Below are positions 15,280 to 23,837 of a stretch of DNA of 64,000 nt, piece after piece. Within the stretch, counting starts at the first letter, position 1; each line of letters opens with the position of its first letter. The notes under the pieces are model-generated. The model saw only the letters and a list, made by a program, of their open reading frames with translations. It ran no database searches and had not been told where the DNA came from. The position numbers were made by a program, and so were the translations under genes. The stretch is from Candidatus Methylomirabilota bacterium (GTDB lineage: Bacteria > Methylomirabilota > Methylomirabilia > Rokubacteriales > CSP1-6), in the NCBI GenBank assembly GCA_035764725.1, contig DASTYT010000057.1:1-64000 (forward strand). The letters are read 5' to 3'.

Positions 15280-16275
15280 TCACCGGAGGCGAGTCAGCTC
15301 GTCGCGCGGTGACCATTCGAACCGCGCGGACTTGCCCGCGCGATAGGCGGCCACCCCGCGGCCACGCTCCACCGCCCCGATCACCGCCGCGGGCACGTCG
15401 CGGCGCCTAAGGGCTCCGAGCGCCGCATCCGCCCGACGCTTCGGGATTGTGAGCAGCAGCGCGCCCGAGGCGATCAGCCCGAGCGGCCGAAGGCCGAAGT
15501 GAGCGCAAAGGCGGCTGGTGAGAGGGTGGACGGGAATGCGGTCCAGGTCGACAACCAGCCGCCGGCCCGAGGCGGTGGCGAGCTCGAAAAGGGCCGCGGC
15601 GACTCCTCCCTCGGTGGGATCGTGCATCGCCGTCGCCCCCGCCCGCGCCGCGAGCAAAGCCTCCCGGACCACCGAGATGCCGGGTCGGTGGTTGAAGCGA
15701 GCCGCCTCGTGCCGCTCGCGCCGGCCGAGCAGGCGCTGGGCCTCGCCGGCGAACCGGCGGGCGAGAATCGACGTGCCCTCGATGCCGGCGAACGCGGTCA
15801 TGACGATGACGTCTCCGACGCGGGCTCCCGCCGCGGTCACCAGCCGTTCCTTTGGGACCACCCCCTGCATGTCCCCGGCCACGATCGGCTGCGTCACGGC
15901 GCTGGAGATCTCGGTGTGACCGCCGGTCACCGCGATGCCGAGCCCCCGCGCGCTCCGATCGATGTCGCGGAAGATCCGCCGCACGACCGCGGGCGCGGTG
16001 CGGGGCGGCACGATGATCGTGGACTGGAACCATGCCGGCCGGGCCCCCATGACCGCCACGTCGTTGGCGTTGACGTGCACGACGTACCAGCCGATTTCCT
16101 CGACGGTGAACGTCACCGGATCGCTCTTGAGGATCAGGTACTGCCGTCCGAGATCGATGACCGCAGCGTCGAGGCCGAAGGCCGGGCCCAGGACCACGCG
16201 ACGATCGGATGCGCCGCGATAGCGGAGCAGGCCGCGCAGCATGGACGGCGGCAGCTTACCGGGAAGCAGGGCCAT
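15280..16275 (-). CDS. AIR synthase-related ATP-dependent enzyme (HypE/ThiL-like)
   Basis: A 331-residue member of the PurM/HypE/SelD/ThiL fold. It has FGLDAAVIDLG, then DPVTFTVEEIGWYVVHVNANDVAVMGARPAWF split over two blocks, GGHTEIS, and the C-terminal DPTEGGVAAALFE motif. These build the dimeric ATP-binding site. HypE itself ends with a cysteine that receives carbamoyl; this protein ends in DELTRLR and has no such Cys, so it is not a hydrogenase maturation HypE. Start ATG at 16275 (MALLPGKLPP). Divergent from the CapA-like gene. Confidence 0.85.
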   Translation of the reverse strand: MALLPGKLPPSMLRGLLRYRGASDRRVVLGPAFGLDAAVIDLGRQYLILKSDPVTFTVEEIGWYVVHVNANDVAVMGARPAWFQSTIIVPPRTAPAVVRRIFRDIDRSARGLGIAVTGGHTEISSAVTQPIVAGDMQGVVPKERLVTAAGARVGDVIVMTAFAGIEGTSILARRFAGEAQRLLGRRERHEAARFNHRPGISVVREALLAARAGATAMHDPTEGGVAAALFELATASGRRLVVDLDRIPVHPLTSRLCAHFGLRPLGLIASGALLLTIPKRRADAALGALRRRDVPAAVIGAVERGRGVAAYRAGKSARFEWSPRDELTRLR

Positions 16276-16315
16276 GGACTCGGCCGGGTACGTCACTTGT
16301 AACAATATAGAGAGT

Positions 16316-17422
16316 ATGGGAACCGTGACCATCTTCCTGTGCGGCGACGTCATGACGGGACGCGGCGTCGACCAGGTCCTGCCGCACCCGAGTGATGCCC
16401 GCCTCCACGAGGAGTACGTCAAGGACGCCCGTCAGTACGTGCGGCTGGCCGAGGCCGCGAGCGGACCGATTCCCCGTCCGGTGGGTTTCTCGTACATCTG
16501 GGGTGACGCGCTCGAGGAGCTGGCGCGCATCTCGCCGGAGGCGCGCGTCGTCAACCTGGAGACCAGCATCACGCGGAGCGACGATCGCCGGCCGGGCAAA
16601 GGGATCCACTACCGGATGCACCCAGACAACGTCGGATGCCTCGCCGCCGCCCGGATCGACGTGTGCGCGCTGGCGAACAACCACGTGCTCGATTTCGGCG
16701 AGGCCGGCCTGCTCGAGACCATCGACACGCTGGCCGCGGTCAGCGTGCGAGGCGCAGGCGCGGGGCGTACGCTCGCACAAGCGCGCGAGCCGGCAAGCGT
16801 GGGGATTCCGGGGGAAGGCCGGCTGTTCGTCTTCGCGTTCGGTGACCCGTCTAGCGGCATTCCCTCGAGCTGGGCCGCCACCGACGACGCGCCCGGAATC
16901 GACGTGCTGCCCGATTTGTTGGAAGCGACGGCCGGCGAGATCCTGGAGCGGGTCCGGTCGGTGAAGCAAGCGCGGGACATCGTCGTCGCGTCCATCCACT
17001 GGGGCGGCAACTGGGGCTATCAGATCCCCGCGGCTCAGCAACAGTTCGCGCGGTGGCTCCTCGATGGAGGGGTCGATATCGTCCACGGCCATTCCTCCCA
17101 CCACGCCCGGCCGATCGAGCTCTACCGGGGCAAGCTCATCCTCTACGGTTGCGGCGACTTCCTCGACGACTACGAGGGCATCGTCGGCCACGAGGAGTTC
17201 CGTGGCGACCTGGCGCTGATGTACTTTCCCACGGTCGAGCCGGAGACGGGCCAGCTTAAGAGCCTTCGCATCACGCCGATGCAGATCCGGAACCTCCAGC
17301 TCAACCGCGCCCGCGCCGCCGACGCCGAGTGGCTCGCCTGCACCCTCGACCGGATTAGCCGGCCATTCGGCGCGCAGATCAAGCTCACCGATGACGGGAC
17401 TCTGGCGCTCCGACCCAGCTGA
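16316..17422 (+). CDS. CapA-family protein (poly-gamma-glutamate synthesis type metallophosphatase fold)
   Basis: A 368-residue cytoplasmic protein. The N-terminal FLCGDVMTGRGVDQVLP, NLETSIT, ALANNHVLDFGEAGL, the ASIHWGGNWGYQIP block and HGHSSHHARPIELY follow the COG2843 order with the metal-ligand Asp, Asn and His residues intact. Family members act in capsule gamma-polyglutamate synthesis or as phosphoesterases. No capB or capC gene is nearby, so a capsule role is not supported. ATG at 16316 is 41 bp from the divergent AIR-synthase-like start; the gap is AT-rich (CTTGTAACAATATAG). Confidence 0.88.
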   Translation: MGTVTIFLCGDVMTGRGVDQVLPHPSDARLHEEYVKDARQYVRLAEAASGPIPRPVGFSYIWGDALEELARISPEARVVNLETSITRSDDRRPGKGIHYRMHPDNVGCLAAARIDVCALANNHVLDFGEAGLLETIDTLAAVSVRGAGAGRTLAQAREPASVGIPGEGRLFVFAFGDPSSGIPSSWAATDDAPGIDVLPDLLEATAGEILERVRSVKQARDIVVASIHWGGNWGYQIPAAQQQFARWLLDGGVDIVHGHSSHHARPIELYRGKLILYGCGDFLDDYEGIVGHEEFRGDLALMYFPTVEPETGQLKSLRITPMQIRNLQLNRARAADAEWLACTLDRISRPFGAQIKLTDDGTLALRPS

Positions 17423-17427
17423 GGGCG

Positions 17428-17721
17428 TCAGCGCGGCAGCACGATCTCGAAACGCTCCCAGGGCATGGCGGTCCACGTCTCGGTCTGCCCGTGACCATAC
17501 GAGCGGATGATCATCACCACTTTGGCGGCGATGATCTCGTCTGGGGCCTCGAAGATGTCCATGTAGTCATACGGGCCCAGGATCGCGTAGTTGGCCACCC
17601 ACTTCGCCTGGGGACAGTCCCTCCGGACGTGATCGGCCACCACCTTCTCGAGGCGCTTCAGCTCCCCCGGAGTCTTGACGGCCTCGGGGGTGAGTCGGGT
17701 CAGCACGACGTATGTCGGCAT
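17428..17721 (-). CDS. GYD-domain protein
   Basis: A 97-residue ferredoxin-like alpha/beta protein, MPTYVVLTRLTPEAVKTPGEL to the C-terminus, with the name-giving stretch YAILGPYDYMDIFEAPD. AGGAGG lies six bases before the ATG at 17721. It follows manC by 19 bp on the same strand and is probably in one transcript with it. GYD proteins have no settled function. It converges on the CapA gene with a 5-bp gap. Confidence 0.85.
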   Translation of the reverse strand: MPTYVVLTRLTPEAVKTPGELKRLEKVVADHVRRDCPQAKWVANYAILGPYDYMDIFEAPDEIIAAKVVMIIRSYGHGQTETWTAMPWERFEIVLPR

Positions 17722-17740
17722 GGGAATCCTCCTTTCTTCG

Positions 17741-18676
17741 TCACGACACCGCGAGGTCCGACGTGCGGACCCACGCCGGGCGCTCTCGGACACTGCGGAG
17801 AATCTCGAATACCCGCCGAGGGGTCCCGAGGTCAGACCACACGAGCCGCGGCATCTCTGTCACGGCCAGGAACGGCGGACATGGCTCCAGGATCGCGTGG
17901 GAGAAATTGGCCTTCGGCATCAGCGTGTAGGCCTGGTGCAGCGCCCAGGCCTCCTCGGCGGTTCCAAAGAAGGCACCCGCTCGCCCGAGTCGGTCGTTCA
18001 CCTCCGGGACGGCCTCGTGACCGGCCCGGATAAAGGTCGCCACCTTGCCCACGAGGACGAAAGTGTTCCAGAGGCAACCGGCTTCGAAACAGATGCGAGC
18101 TCTCTCCTCTGATGGCTTCTCCCAGAAGCGACGAACCTCCCAGATCCGGCGATCGGGATCCGAGTCGAGCAGTCGTCCCTGCTCGATCCAGCCGTATTCC
18201 ACCTCGGGTCGGGATGCGCGAGCGCCGACGAGCACGAGCCGCTCTGGGTGCTGCTCGATCCACGCGGCGAGCTCCTCGATGTGGACCATGAATGTCGCCG
18301 GCTCCGAGATGAAGTGATCGGAGGGAAACACAGCAGCGATCGCGCCGGGGTCCCGCCTGGCGATCCAGTGGACCGGCAAGAGAATCCCGGCCGCCGTGCT
18401 GCGGTCGGCCGGCTGGACCAGCACGTGGGGGCGTTCGGGTCCCCCACCGGGCTTCCCGAAGTACGGCGCGTGACTGCGCAGAGTGACCACCACGGTCCGG
18501 GCCGGAGCGATCCCGAGGGCAACCCGATCGAGAGTCTGCTGGAGCAGCGTTCGGTCCCCGAGAACCGGGAGGTACTGCTTCGGGCGGTGGTCACCACAGA
18601 TGCGCTGGGACAAGGTCCGAAGCCTCACCCCCTCGCCGCCGGCCAGCACGACCCCCCAGAGTTGTCGATCGCTCAT
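17741..18676 (-). CDS. manC: Mannose-1-phosphate guanylyltransferase (nucleotidyltransferase domain only)
   Basis: A 311-residue enzyme that makes GDP-mannose from mannose-1-P and GTP. The GTP loop is VLAGGEGVRLRTLSQ, the substrate motif DHRPKQYLPVLG, and FPSDHFI and WNTFVLVG are typical family blocks. It lacks the C-terminal isomerase domain found in bifunctional ManC proteins. ATG at 18676. A sigma-54-type promoter lies at 18710-18725. It should feed glycan, exopolysaccharide or mannosyl-solute synthesis; no glycosyltransferase is nearby. Confidence 0.87.
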   Translation of the reverse strand: MSDRQLWGVVLAGGEGVRLRTLSQRICGDHRPKQYLPVLGDRTLLQQTLDRVALGIAPARTVVVTLRSHAPYFGKPGGGPERPHVLVQPADRSTAAGILLPVHWIARRDPGAIAAVFPSDHFISEPATFMVHIEELAAWIEQHPERLVLVGARASRPEVEYGWIEQGRLLDSDPDRRIWEVRRFWEKPSEERARICFEAGCLWNTFVLVGKVATFIRAGHEAVPEVNDRLGRAGAFFGTAEEAWALHQAYTLMPKANFSHAILEPCPPFLAVTEMPRLVWSDLGTPRRVFEILRSVRERPAWVRTSDLAVS

Positions 18677-18709
18677 GTCGCGTTCGCTGATCTCAGTCCC
18701 GCAGCGAAG

Positions 18710-18725
18710 AGCATTGCCCGTGCCA
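18710..18725 (-). promoter_or_regulatory. Sigma-54 promoter for manC-GYD
   Basis: Minus strand TGGCACGGGCAATGCT: a perfect TGGCACG -24 box, N5 and ATGCT (one mismatch) with GG-N10-GC spacing. The predicted start is near 18698, 22 bases before the manC ATG. Confidence 0.68.
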
Positions 18726-18726
18726 G

Positions 18727-18751
18727 CCTCGCTCGCCTTGCGCGAGCGAGG
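18727..18751. repeat. Perfect 10-bp stem hairpin between the site-2 protease gene and manC
   Basis: CCTCGCTCGC, loop CTTGC, GCGAGCGAGG. It abuts the -24 box of the manC promoter. On the minus strand it follows the protease gene, so it may stop that transcript (no T-run is present) or serve as a protein site. The rest of 18752-18894 has no gene; GATGGGGCGCC near 18813 resembles the GGGGC blocks of the other sigma-54 regions. Confidence 0.5.
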
Positions 18752-18894
18752 CGACATCCTCGTGCCGTCGGTGACTTGCTGCTCGCAGCCGTGTCGCCGC
18801 CGCGTTCCTCTCGATGGGGCGCCTTCGCCACACTGGGGCGTGCGTGCCGACCTTCTGGGCCGCAGCGGCCAGGCCGGGCGAGCTTGCCGCCGGC

Positions 18895-20010
18895 TCACAC
18901 CCCCAGCTCTGCGCGAACCCGGAGGTAGTGGAGAATCTGCTCGCGGCCGATCATGCCGACCAGCTCGCCAGCCTGGACCACCGGCATCTGGGCGACGTCG
19001 GCGTTGTCCATCTGCTCAAGGGCAGCCAGCAAGTTCGTCGCCGGTTCCACCATGGTCACCTTGCCGGCCGGAGTCATGACCTCGCCGACCATGACTCTCG
19101 GCCACCGGTCCTTCGGGACCGTCTTGATCTCGTGCACCGTCAGCAGCCCCGCGAGGCGTCCGTCCTCGGTCACCATGAAGCAGCGTCGGCCCGCCCCCAG
19201 CACTTCCTCTCGAACCACGCGGTCGAGGCTCCAGGCCCGTTCGACCCGCCGGCAGTCACGTGTCATGACCTGGCCCACCGTCACATCGGACAGCGTCTCG
19301 CGCAGGTTGCCCTCGGCGTGGCTGACCGCGGCCGCATTCTGGAGAAACCAGCCGATGAAGGTAATCCACATGCCGCCGATGACATCGCCGCGCATCACGT
19401 TCAAGATGCCCCACCCGATGAATCCGAAGGCCACGAGCTGGCCAATGGCCGCTGCGGCCTCGCTGGCGCGTCGAAGGCTCCCGGTCCAGCGCCAGACCAG
19501 CGCGCGAAGCAGCCGCCCGCCGTCCAGCGGGAAGCCGGGGACCATGTTGAAGATCGCCACCCCGAAGTTGATGCGGGCCAGCCAGATCGCGGGCGCGGCC
19601 AGGATCGGGACGTCGCGGACGACCTGCCAGGCACCGGCGAATAGTACCGCCAGGAGCATGCTCGTGATGGGGCCGGCGATCGCGATCCGGAGCTCTGCGC
19701 CCGGTCCATGGGGCTCTCGGGCAATCTGAGCGACCCCACCGAAGATGAAGAGCGTGATGCTGCGGATCGGAATTTGATTGCGCAGCGCCACCCAGGAGTG
19801 CCCGAGCTCGTGGATCAGAACCGAGGCAAAGAGCGCCAGCGCGGCGACCGCGCCGACCGCCCAGTAGGTCCCGGTCGACCATCCGGGATACTCGTGCGGA
19901 AAGTACCCGGAGGCCAGGGACCAGGTCACGAGGCCGAAGATCAGGAGCCAGCTGACGTGAACCCGGATGGGGATACCCCAGACCTGGAGGACCTGGAATC
20001 TATTCTTCAT
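18895..20010 (-). CDS. Site-2 protease (M50) with two CBS domains
   Basis: A 371-residue intramembrane metalloprotease. The zinc motif HELGH (His67, Glu68, His71) lies in the second hydrophobic segment, and the third ligand motif NMVPGFPLDGG (Asp161) in a later one. About six membrane segments fill residues 12-225. The cytoplasmic C-terminus carries two CBS motifs (about 240-300 and 305-365), which in relatives bind ATP and gate proteolysis. It could cleave an anti-sigma factor or other membrane protein in response to energy charge. A GAGGAGG site precedes the ATG; a sigma-54-type promoter lies at 20079-20094. Confidence 0.92.
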   Translation of the reverse strand: MKNRFQVLQVWGIPIRVHVSWLLIFGLVTWSLASGYFPHEYPGWSTGTYWAVGAVAALALFASVLIHELGHSWVALRNQIPIRSITLFIFGGVAQIAREPHGPGAELRIAIAGPITSMLLAVLFAGAWQVVRDVPILAAPAIWLARINFGVAIFNMVPGFPLDGGRLLRALVWRWTGSLRRASEAAAAIGQLVAFGFIGWGILNVMRGDVIGGMWITFIGWFLQNAAAVSHAEGNLRETLSDVTVGQVMTRDCRRVERAWSLDRVVREEVLGAGRRCFMVTEDGRLAGLLTVHEIKTVPKDRWPRVMVGEVMTPAGKVTMVEPATNLLAALEQMDNADVAQMPVVQAGELVGMIGREQILHYLRVRAELGV

Positions 20011-20078
20011 GCGGTCACCACCTCCTCGATCGAGGGCACGTTCACATCGAGCGCTCCGCGCGCGACGCCAGTGCCGGC

Positions 20079-20094
20079 AGCAAGCGCGATGCCA
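20079..20094 (-). promoter_or_regulatory. Sigma-54 promoter for the site-2 protease gene
   Basis: Minus strand TGGCATCGCGCTTGCT: -24 TGGCAT (one mismatch), N5, a perfect TTGCT, exact spacing. The predicted start is near 20067, leaving a 57-base leader. Confidence 0.66.
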
Positions 20095-20132
20095 GTGGGG
20101 CGGCAGCTCCCTTGCTGAGGCAGCCGTGCCCC
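20095..20132. promoter_or_regulatory. GGGGC...GCCCC inverted block between divergent sigma-54 promoters
   Basis: GTGGGGCGGCAGC at 20095 closely matches GTGGGGCGGCGGC at 29249 upstream of groEL. It is followed by CAGCCGTGCCCC, which partly pairs back to it. Location and sequence suggest another activator site of the same kind as at 3875 and 12935. Confidence 0.4.
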
Positions 20133-20186
20133 GTGGCCCGCGCGCGCGGCGACCTATAACCTCCTGAGCAGAAGCCGGTTCCTCAG

Positions 20187-20202
20187 TGGCACCGACCTTG
20201 CT
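20187..20202 (+). promoter_or_regulatory. Sigma-54 promoter for the 56-aa gene and tdh-kbl
   Basis: Plus strand TGGCACCGACCTTGCT is a full match to TGGCAC-N5-TTGCW. The predicted start is near 20213, 58 bases before the ATG at 20271. Confidence 0.75.
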
Positions 20203-20270
20203 CCCGCTCGAATGAGCATGACTGGTCCTACGAGTCTGCCGCCCGGCGGGCGGCGAGAAAGGCCGCTCGA

Positions 20271-20441
20271 ATGATCAGGAAGATCGGTGGCAGATACGTC
20301 GTGGTATCGGAGACGACCGGACGGAGGTTCGGCACCTACGACACGAGGGCCGAGGCGGAGCGGCGACTGCGCCAGATCGAGTTCTTCAAGCACCTGAGAA
20401 GTCGGTCCCCCCGCCGGGGCGCCGTCTGGTCCTATCGGTAG
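20271..20441 (+). CDS. Conserved-looking small protein, 56 aa
   Basis: Starts MIRKIGGRYVVVSETTGRRF and continues GTYDTRAEAERRLRQIEFFK with a basic tail. The pattern (beta-hairpin with a charged helix RAEAERRLRQIEFFKH) resembles small uncharacterised proteins seen in many bacteria and phages. GAGAAAGG precedes the ATG. It stands directly behind a perfect sigma-54 promoter and 22 bp before tdh. Function unknown. Confidence 0.65.
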   Translation: MIRKIGGRYVVVSETTGRRFGTYDTRAEAERRLRQIEFFKHLRSRSPRRGAVWSYR

Positions 20442-20463
20442 CCGGAGCGCCGGCAGGTCACGC

Positions 20464-21486
20464 ATGGCGCGCAAGCCGGTGGTCCTGGTGACCGGCGCGG
20501 GAGGCGAGGTCGGGCACGGCCTGATCCATCACCTTGCGGCCCTCGGCAACTACGACGTCCTGGCGCTCGACGTGCGGGCGATGGACGAGGAGGTGGCGCA
20601 ACACTGCGTGGCAACCCGGGTCGGCGACGTGCTCGACCGCCACCTGCTCGACCGGCTGCGGAGCGAGTTCGAGATCTCGGCCGTCTTCCATCTGGCGGCA
20701 CTCCTGTCCACGCGTGCGGAGTTCGTCCCAGAGACGGCCCACGAGGTGAACGTCGAGGGCACGCTCAATCTGCTTCGGCTCGCGGTGGACGAGGCCCGCT
20801 CCCTCGGCCGCCCGGTCAAGTTCCTGTTCCCGAGCTCGATCGCGGTGTACGGGCTGCCGGATCTCGACACGAAGCGGGTGGCCGGCCGGGTGACCGAGGC
20901 GGCGTGGCTTCAGCCGATCACGATGTACGGCTCCAACAAGCTATATTGCGAGCACCTGGGCCGCTACTTCGGGCGTCACTACCGCCAGCTGGCCTCTGGC
21001 GAGGTGAGCGGCGTCGACTTCCGGGCTGTTCGCTTTCCCGGACTGATCTCGGCCTTCACCGTACCGAGCGGCGGCACGAGCGATTACGCATCGGAGATGA
21101 TCCATGCGGCCGCGCAGGGACGCCCCTATGCTTGCTTCGTCCGCGAAGACACGCGTATCCCGTTCATGGCCATGCCCGACGCGGTCCGTGCCCTGATGGA
21201 CCTGCTCGAAGCGCCGGCCGATGCCTTGACGAGCACCGTGTACAATGTCGCGGCCTTCAGCCCGAGCGCGGGCGAGCTCGCCGAGCTGGTGCGGCGGGCA
21301 TTCCCGGAAGAGCGGATCACGTTCACGCCGGACGGACGCCGGCAGGCCATCGTCGACTCGTGGCCGGAGGACATCGATGACGCACGGGCCCGGAAGGACT
21401 GGGGGTTTCGACCGACCTACGACCTCCGGCGCACGTTTGAGGAATACCTGACCCCCAACATCGCGCGGCGCTACGCTGCGCGCTGA
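20464..21486 (+). CDS. tdh: NAD-dependent epimerase-type L-threonine 3-dehydrogenase
   Basis: A 340-residue short-chain extended dehydrogenase. NAD-binding glycines lie in [12 protein letters not shown], the catalytic Ser-Tyr-Lys set in FPSSIAVYG and [10 protein letters not shown]. The role is assigned from the next gene, a KBL-type aminotransferase: together they would convert threonine via 2-amino-3-ketobutyrate to glycine and acetyl-CoA. This form of TDH belongs to the epimerase family, not the zinc alcohol-dehydrogenase family of E. coli Tdh. A related NAD-epimerase role (for example erythronate oxidation) is possible but fits the neighbour less well. Confidence 0.82.
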   Translation: MARKPVVLVTGAGGEVGHGLIHHLAALGNYDVLALDVRAMDEEVAQHCVATRVGDVLDRHLLDRLRSEFEISAVFHLAALLSTRAEFVPETAHEVNVEGTLNLLRLAVDEARSLGRPVKFLFPSSIAVYGLPDLDTKRVAGRVTEAAWLQPITMYGSNKLYCEHLGRYFGRHYRQLASGEVSGVDFRAVRFPGLISAFTVPSGGTSDYASEMIHAAAQGRPYACFVREDTRIPFMAMPDAVRALMDLLEAPADALTSTVYNVAAFSPSAGELAELVRRAFPEERITFTPDGRRQAIVDSWPEDIDDARARKDWGFRPTYDLRRTFEEYLTPNIARRYAAR

Positions 21487-21521
21487 GCGACTGGCGGCCA
21501 AGCGGCCCGCGGAGACGGACA

Positions 21522-22706
21522 ATGTACGGTCAAGTCAGGCAGCGGCTTCAGGCCGAGCTCGAGGCCATCCGCGAGGCGGGCCTCTGGAAGGGCGAGCGGC
21601 TCATCGAAGGGCCGCAAGGAGCCCGAGTGGCGGTGGCCGGGCGTGAAGTGCTCAACTTCTGCGCCAACAACTACCTCGGGCTGGCCAACGAGGCGACGCT
21701 CGTCCGCGCGGCGCAAGAGGGGCTCGCCCGCTGGGGGTTCGGGCTCGCGAGCGTGCGGTTCATCTGCGGCACCCAAACGATCCACACGCAGCTGGAGGCC
21801 GCCATCGCACACTTCCTGTGGACGGAGGACGCCGTGCTCTACACGTCGTGCTTCGACGCCAACGGCGGCCTCTTCGAGACCCTCCTCGACGAGCCCGACG
21901 TGGTCATCTCAGACGCGTTGAACCACGCCTCGATCATCGACGGCATCCGCCTGTGTCGCGCCCAGCGCCGCCGCTATGCCCACGGCGACATGGCCGAGCT
22001 CGCGCGCCTCCTCGGCACCACGCGTGAGGCGAGGACGCGGCTGATCGTGACCGATGGAGTGTTCTCCATGGACGGCGACGTGGCGCCCCTGGCCGCGATC
22101 TGTGATCTGGCCGACCGGTACGACGCGCTCGTGATGGTAGACGACAGCCACGCGACGGGCTTCTTCGGGGCAACGGGCCGCGGGACCCCCGAGCACTGCG
22201 GGGTGGCCGGGCGTGTAGACATCATCACCTCGACGTTTGGCAAGGCGCTCGGCGGAGCCAGCGGAGGCTTCACGGCGACCCGGGCCGAGATCACGGCGCT
22301 CCTGCGCCAGCGCTCCCGGCCCTATCTTTTCTCGAACACGCTGCCGCCGGCCCTGGTCTCGGCGTCCCTCGCCGGCCTGGTGCTCCTCTCCACGTCCGCC
22401 GAGCGCCGCGAGCGGCTCGCGGCCAACACGCGCTGGTTCCGCCGGGCCATGACCGAGGCGGGCTTTGGGATCCGGCCCGGCGATCATCCGATCGTGGTCA
22501 TCATGCTGGGCGATGCCCGGCTTGCGCACCGGATGGCGGCGGATCTATTCGCCGAGGGGATCTACGTGGTCGGCTTCTCTTACCCGGTGGTGCCGAAGGA
22601 CCAGGCGCGAATCCGGGTCCAGATCAGCGCCGCCCACGGCCCGGCCGATCTCGAGCGTGCGGTGGCCGCCTTCGTCAAGGTCGGCCGCGCTCACGGGGTG
22701 ATCTGA
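21522..22706 (+). CDS. kbl: Glycine C-acetyltransferase (2-amino-3-ketobutyrate CoA ligase)
   Basis: A 394-residue PLP enzyme of the alpha-oxoamine synthase family. [10 protein letters not shown], the aspartate motif [13 protein letters not shown], and the PLP lysine in [14 protein letters not shown] (Lys241) are present, and the C-terminus [21 protein letters not shown] is typical of KBL. It splits 2-amino-3-ketobutyrate with CoA into glycine and acetyl-CoA. It follows tdh by 35 bp. AKB ligase is favoured over 8-amino-7-oxononanoate or 5-aminolevulinate synthase because of this neighbour and the N-terminus. Downstream 22707-22871 separates it from a convergent gene and holds no ORF of note; GGTCGGCCGACC there is a perfect palindrome. 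Confidence 0.9.
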   Translation: MYGQVRQRLQAELEAIREAGLWKGERLIEGPQGARVAVAGREVLNFCANNYLGLANEATLVRAAQEGLARWGFGLASVRFICGTQTIHTQLEAAIAHFLWTEDAVLYTSCFDANGGLFETLLDEPDVVISDALNHASIIDGIRLCRAQRRRYAHGDMAELARLLGTTREARTRLIVTDGVFSMDGDVAPLAAICDLADRYDALVMVDDSHATGFFGATGRGTPEHCGVAGRVDIITSTFGKALGGASGGFTATRAEITALLRQRSRPYLFSNTLPPALVSASLAGLVLLSTSAERRERLAANTRWFRRAMTEAGFGIRPGDHPIVVIMLGDARLAHRMAADLFAEGIYVVGFSYPVVPKDQARIRVQISAAHGPADLERAVAAFVKVGRAHGVI

Positions 22707-22871
22707 CCCCTGGGCCAGCCGCCCACCTTTCCCGCGATGGGACCTGGCAGACCGCCGAGCCTTCCGCTTGCGTCCGATGAGAGGCGGCTTCTGGCCCCGA
22801 GAGAGCGCGCGGAGGGTCGGCCGACCGACGGTGACGGCGTCCGGCCGATGGCGAGGGGAGTTCTGGGCTCC

Positions 22872-23201
22872 TCACGCGAGATCGCGCTTCTTCGCCTCGA
22901 ACTCCTCCTTGTTGATCTCGCCGCGTGCGTACCGCTGTCGAAGGATGTCGAGCGCGGTATCGGCCGGGCGCGTCTCCCTGCCCTGGCTCATCAGCCATCG
23001 GATCCCCAGCACGAAACCCACGATCACCACGGTCCAGAACACGAGCATCATCGCCATCATCACGACGCCCCACGCCCCCCAGACGCTCCACATCGAAGGG
23101 TGCATACCCCATCCCCATTCGTACGCGCGCTCTTGCGCCGCAGCCGGAGGCGGCGTGAGCCACGGCGCGATTTCCGTCGGCAGGACCCTTGTAAATTCCA
23201 T
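22872..23201 (-). CDS. SHOCT-domain membrane protein, 109 aa
   Basis: One hydrophobic segment (about residues 38-68, VVMMAMMLVFWTVVIVGFVLG) and a C-terminal SHOCT motif, ALDILRQRYARGEINKEEFE. SHOCT tails occur on many small membrane proteins and probably mediate oligomerisation. Start ATG at 23201 has GGAGG upstream. Divergent from the CDP-archaeol-synthase-like gene with a 76-bp gap. Confidence 0.82.
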   Translation of the reverse strand: MEFTRVLPTEIAPWLTPPPAAAQERAYEWGWGMHPSMWSVWGAWGVVMMAMMLVFWTVVIVGFVLGIRWLMSQGRETRPADTALDILRQRYARGEINKEEFEAKKRDLA

Positions 23202-23277
23202 ACACCCTACCTCCTCGGAGCGCATTCCTCGACATTCGCGTTCGTGCCCGGCCATGGCAAGCTGCCACTACGCCCGC

Positions 23278-23796
23278 ATGCTCATCCTCGCCAACGCGGC
23301 CTTACACGTGGTGCGGCTTCTCTATTTCATGGCGCCCGCGTACGCGGCCAACATGGCGCCCCCGTTCGTCCGGTACTGGAAGGGATGGAACCGGCCGCTC
23401 AGCCGACGGTGGCTCGGCCAGCACAAGACGGTCATCGGCGTCGGCCTCGGCGTGCTCGCGGCGGTCGCGGTCACCTTCGTCCAGTCCCGCATTCCCTGGT
23501 CGGGAGGTCTCGTCTCCTACCATGATTGGGCGGGGCTGGGCTTGCGCTTCGGCGTGGGCGCCATGGCCGGCGATGCGCTCAAGAGCTTTGCGAAGCGCCG
23601 GCGCGGGATCGCGCCGGGGGCGCCGTGGATCCCCTGGGATCAGCTCGACTTCGCGCTCGGCGCGCTGATGCTGGTCTGGGGCCGGGCCCCGCTGGCGTGG
23701 GTCGATGTGGCGACGATCCTCGTCGCGACGGTGGCTGGGCACATTCTCGTCAACCACATCGGTTACTGGCTCGGGATCCGAGACGTGAAGTGGTAG
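23278..23796 (+). CDS. CDP-archaeol synthase-like membrane protein (CarS family)
   Basis: A 172-residue integral membrane protein with about five helices. The diagnostic block [22 protein letters not shown] followed by LGQHKT matches the CarS/DUF46 family, which transfers CTP to unsaturated archaetidic acid in archaea. Bacterial members exist with unproven substrates, probably another phosphatidic acid. ATG at 23254 would add eight residues; neither start has a clear ribosome site. No geranylgeranylglyceryl-phosphate synthase gene is in the window. Confidence 0.78.
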   Translation: MLILANAALHVVRLLYFMAPAYAANMAPPFVRYWKGWNRPLSRRWLGQHKTVIGVGLGVLAAVAVTFVQSRIPWSGGLVSYHDWAGLGLRFGVGAMAGDALKSFAKRRRGIAPGAPWIPWDQLDFALGALMLVWGRAPLAWVDVATILVATVAGHILVNHIGYWLGIRDVKW

Positions 23797-23837
23797 ATAC
23801 GTGGGGCGCATCGCGCCAGGCCCGCGGCGCACGGGCG

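Noticed and set aside
16286..16301. GGGTACGTCACTTGTA before the CapA gene as a sigma-54 promoter
   Set aside because: Spacing fits, but the essential -12 GC reads GT and the -24 box has two further mismatches.
16316..17422. Capsule (poly-gamma-glutamate) biosynthesis locus
   Set aside because: Only a CapA-like protein is present; no capB, capC or pgsE homologue is nearby.
23178..23193. CGGCAGGACCCTTGTA before the CarS-like gene as a sigma-54 promoter
   Set aside because: -12 GC reads GT, and the site lies inside the SHOCT gene.
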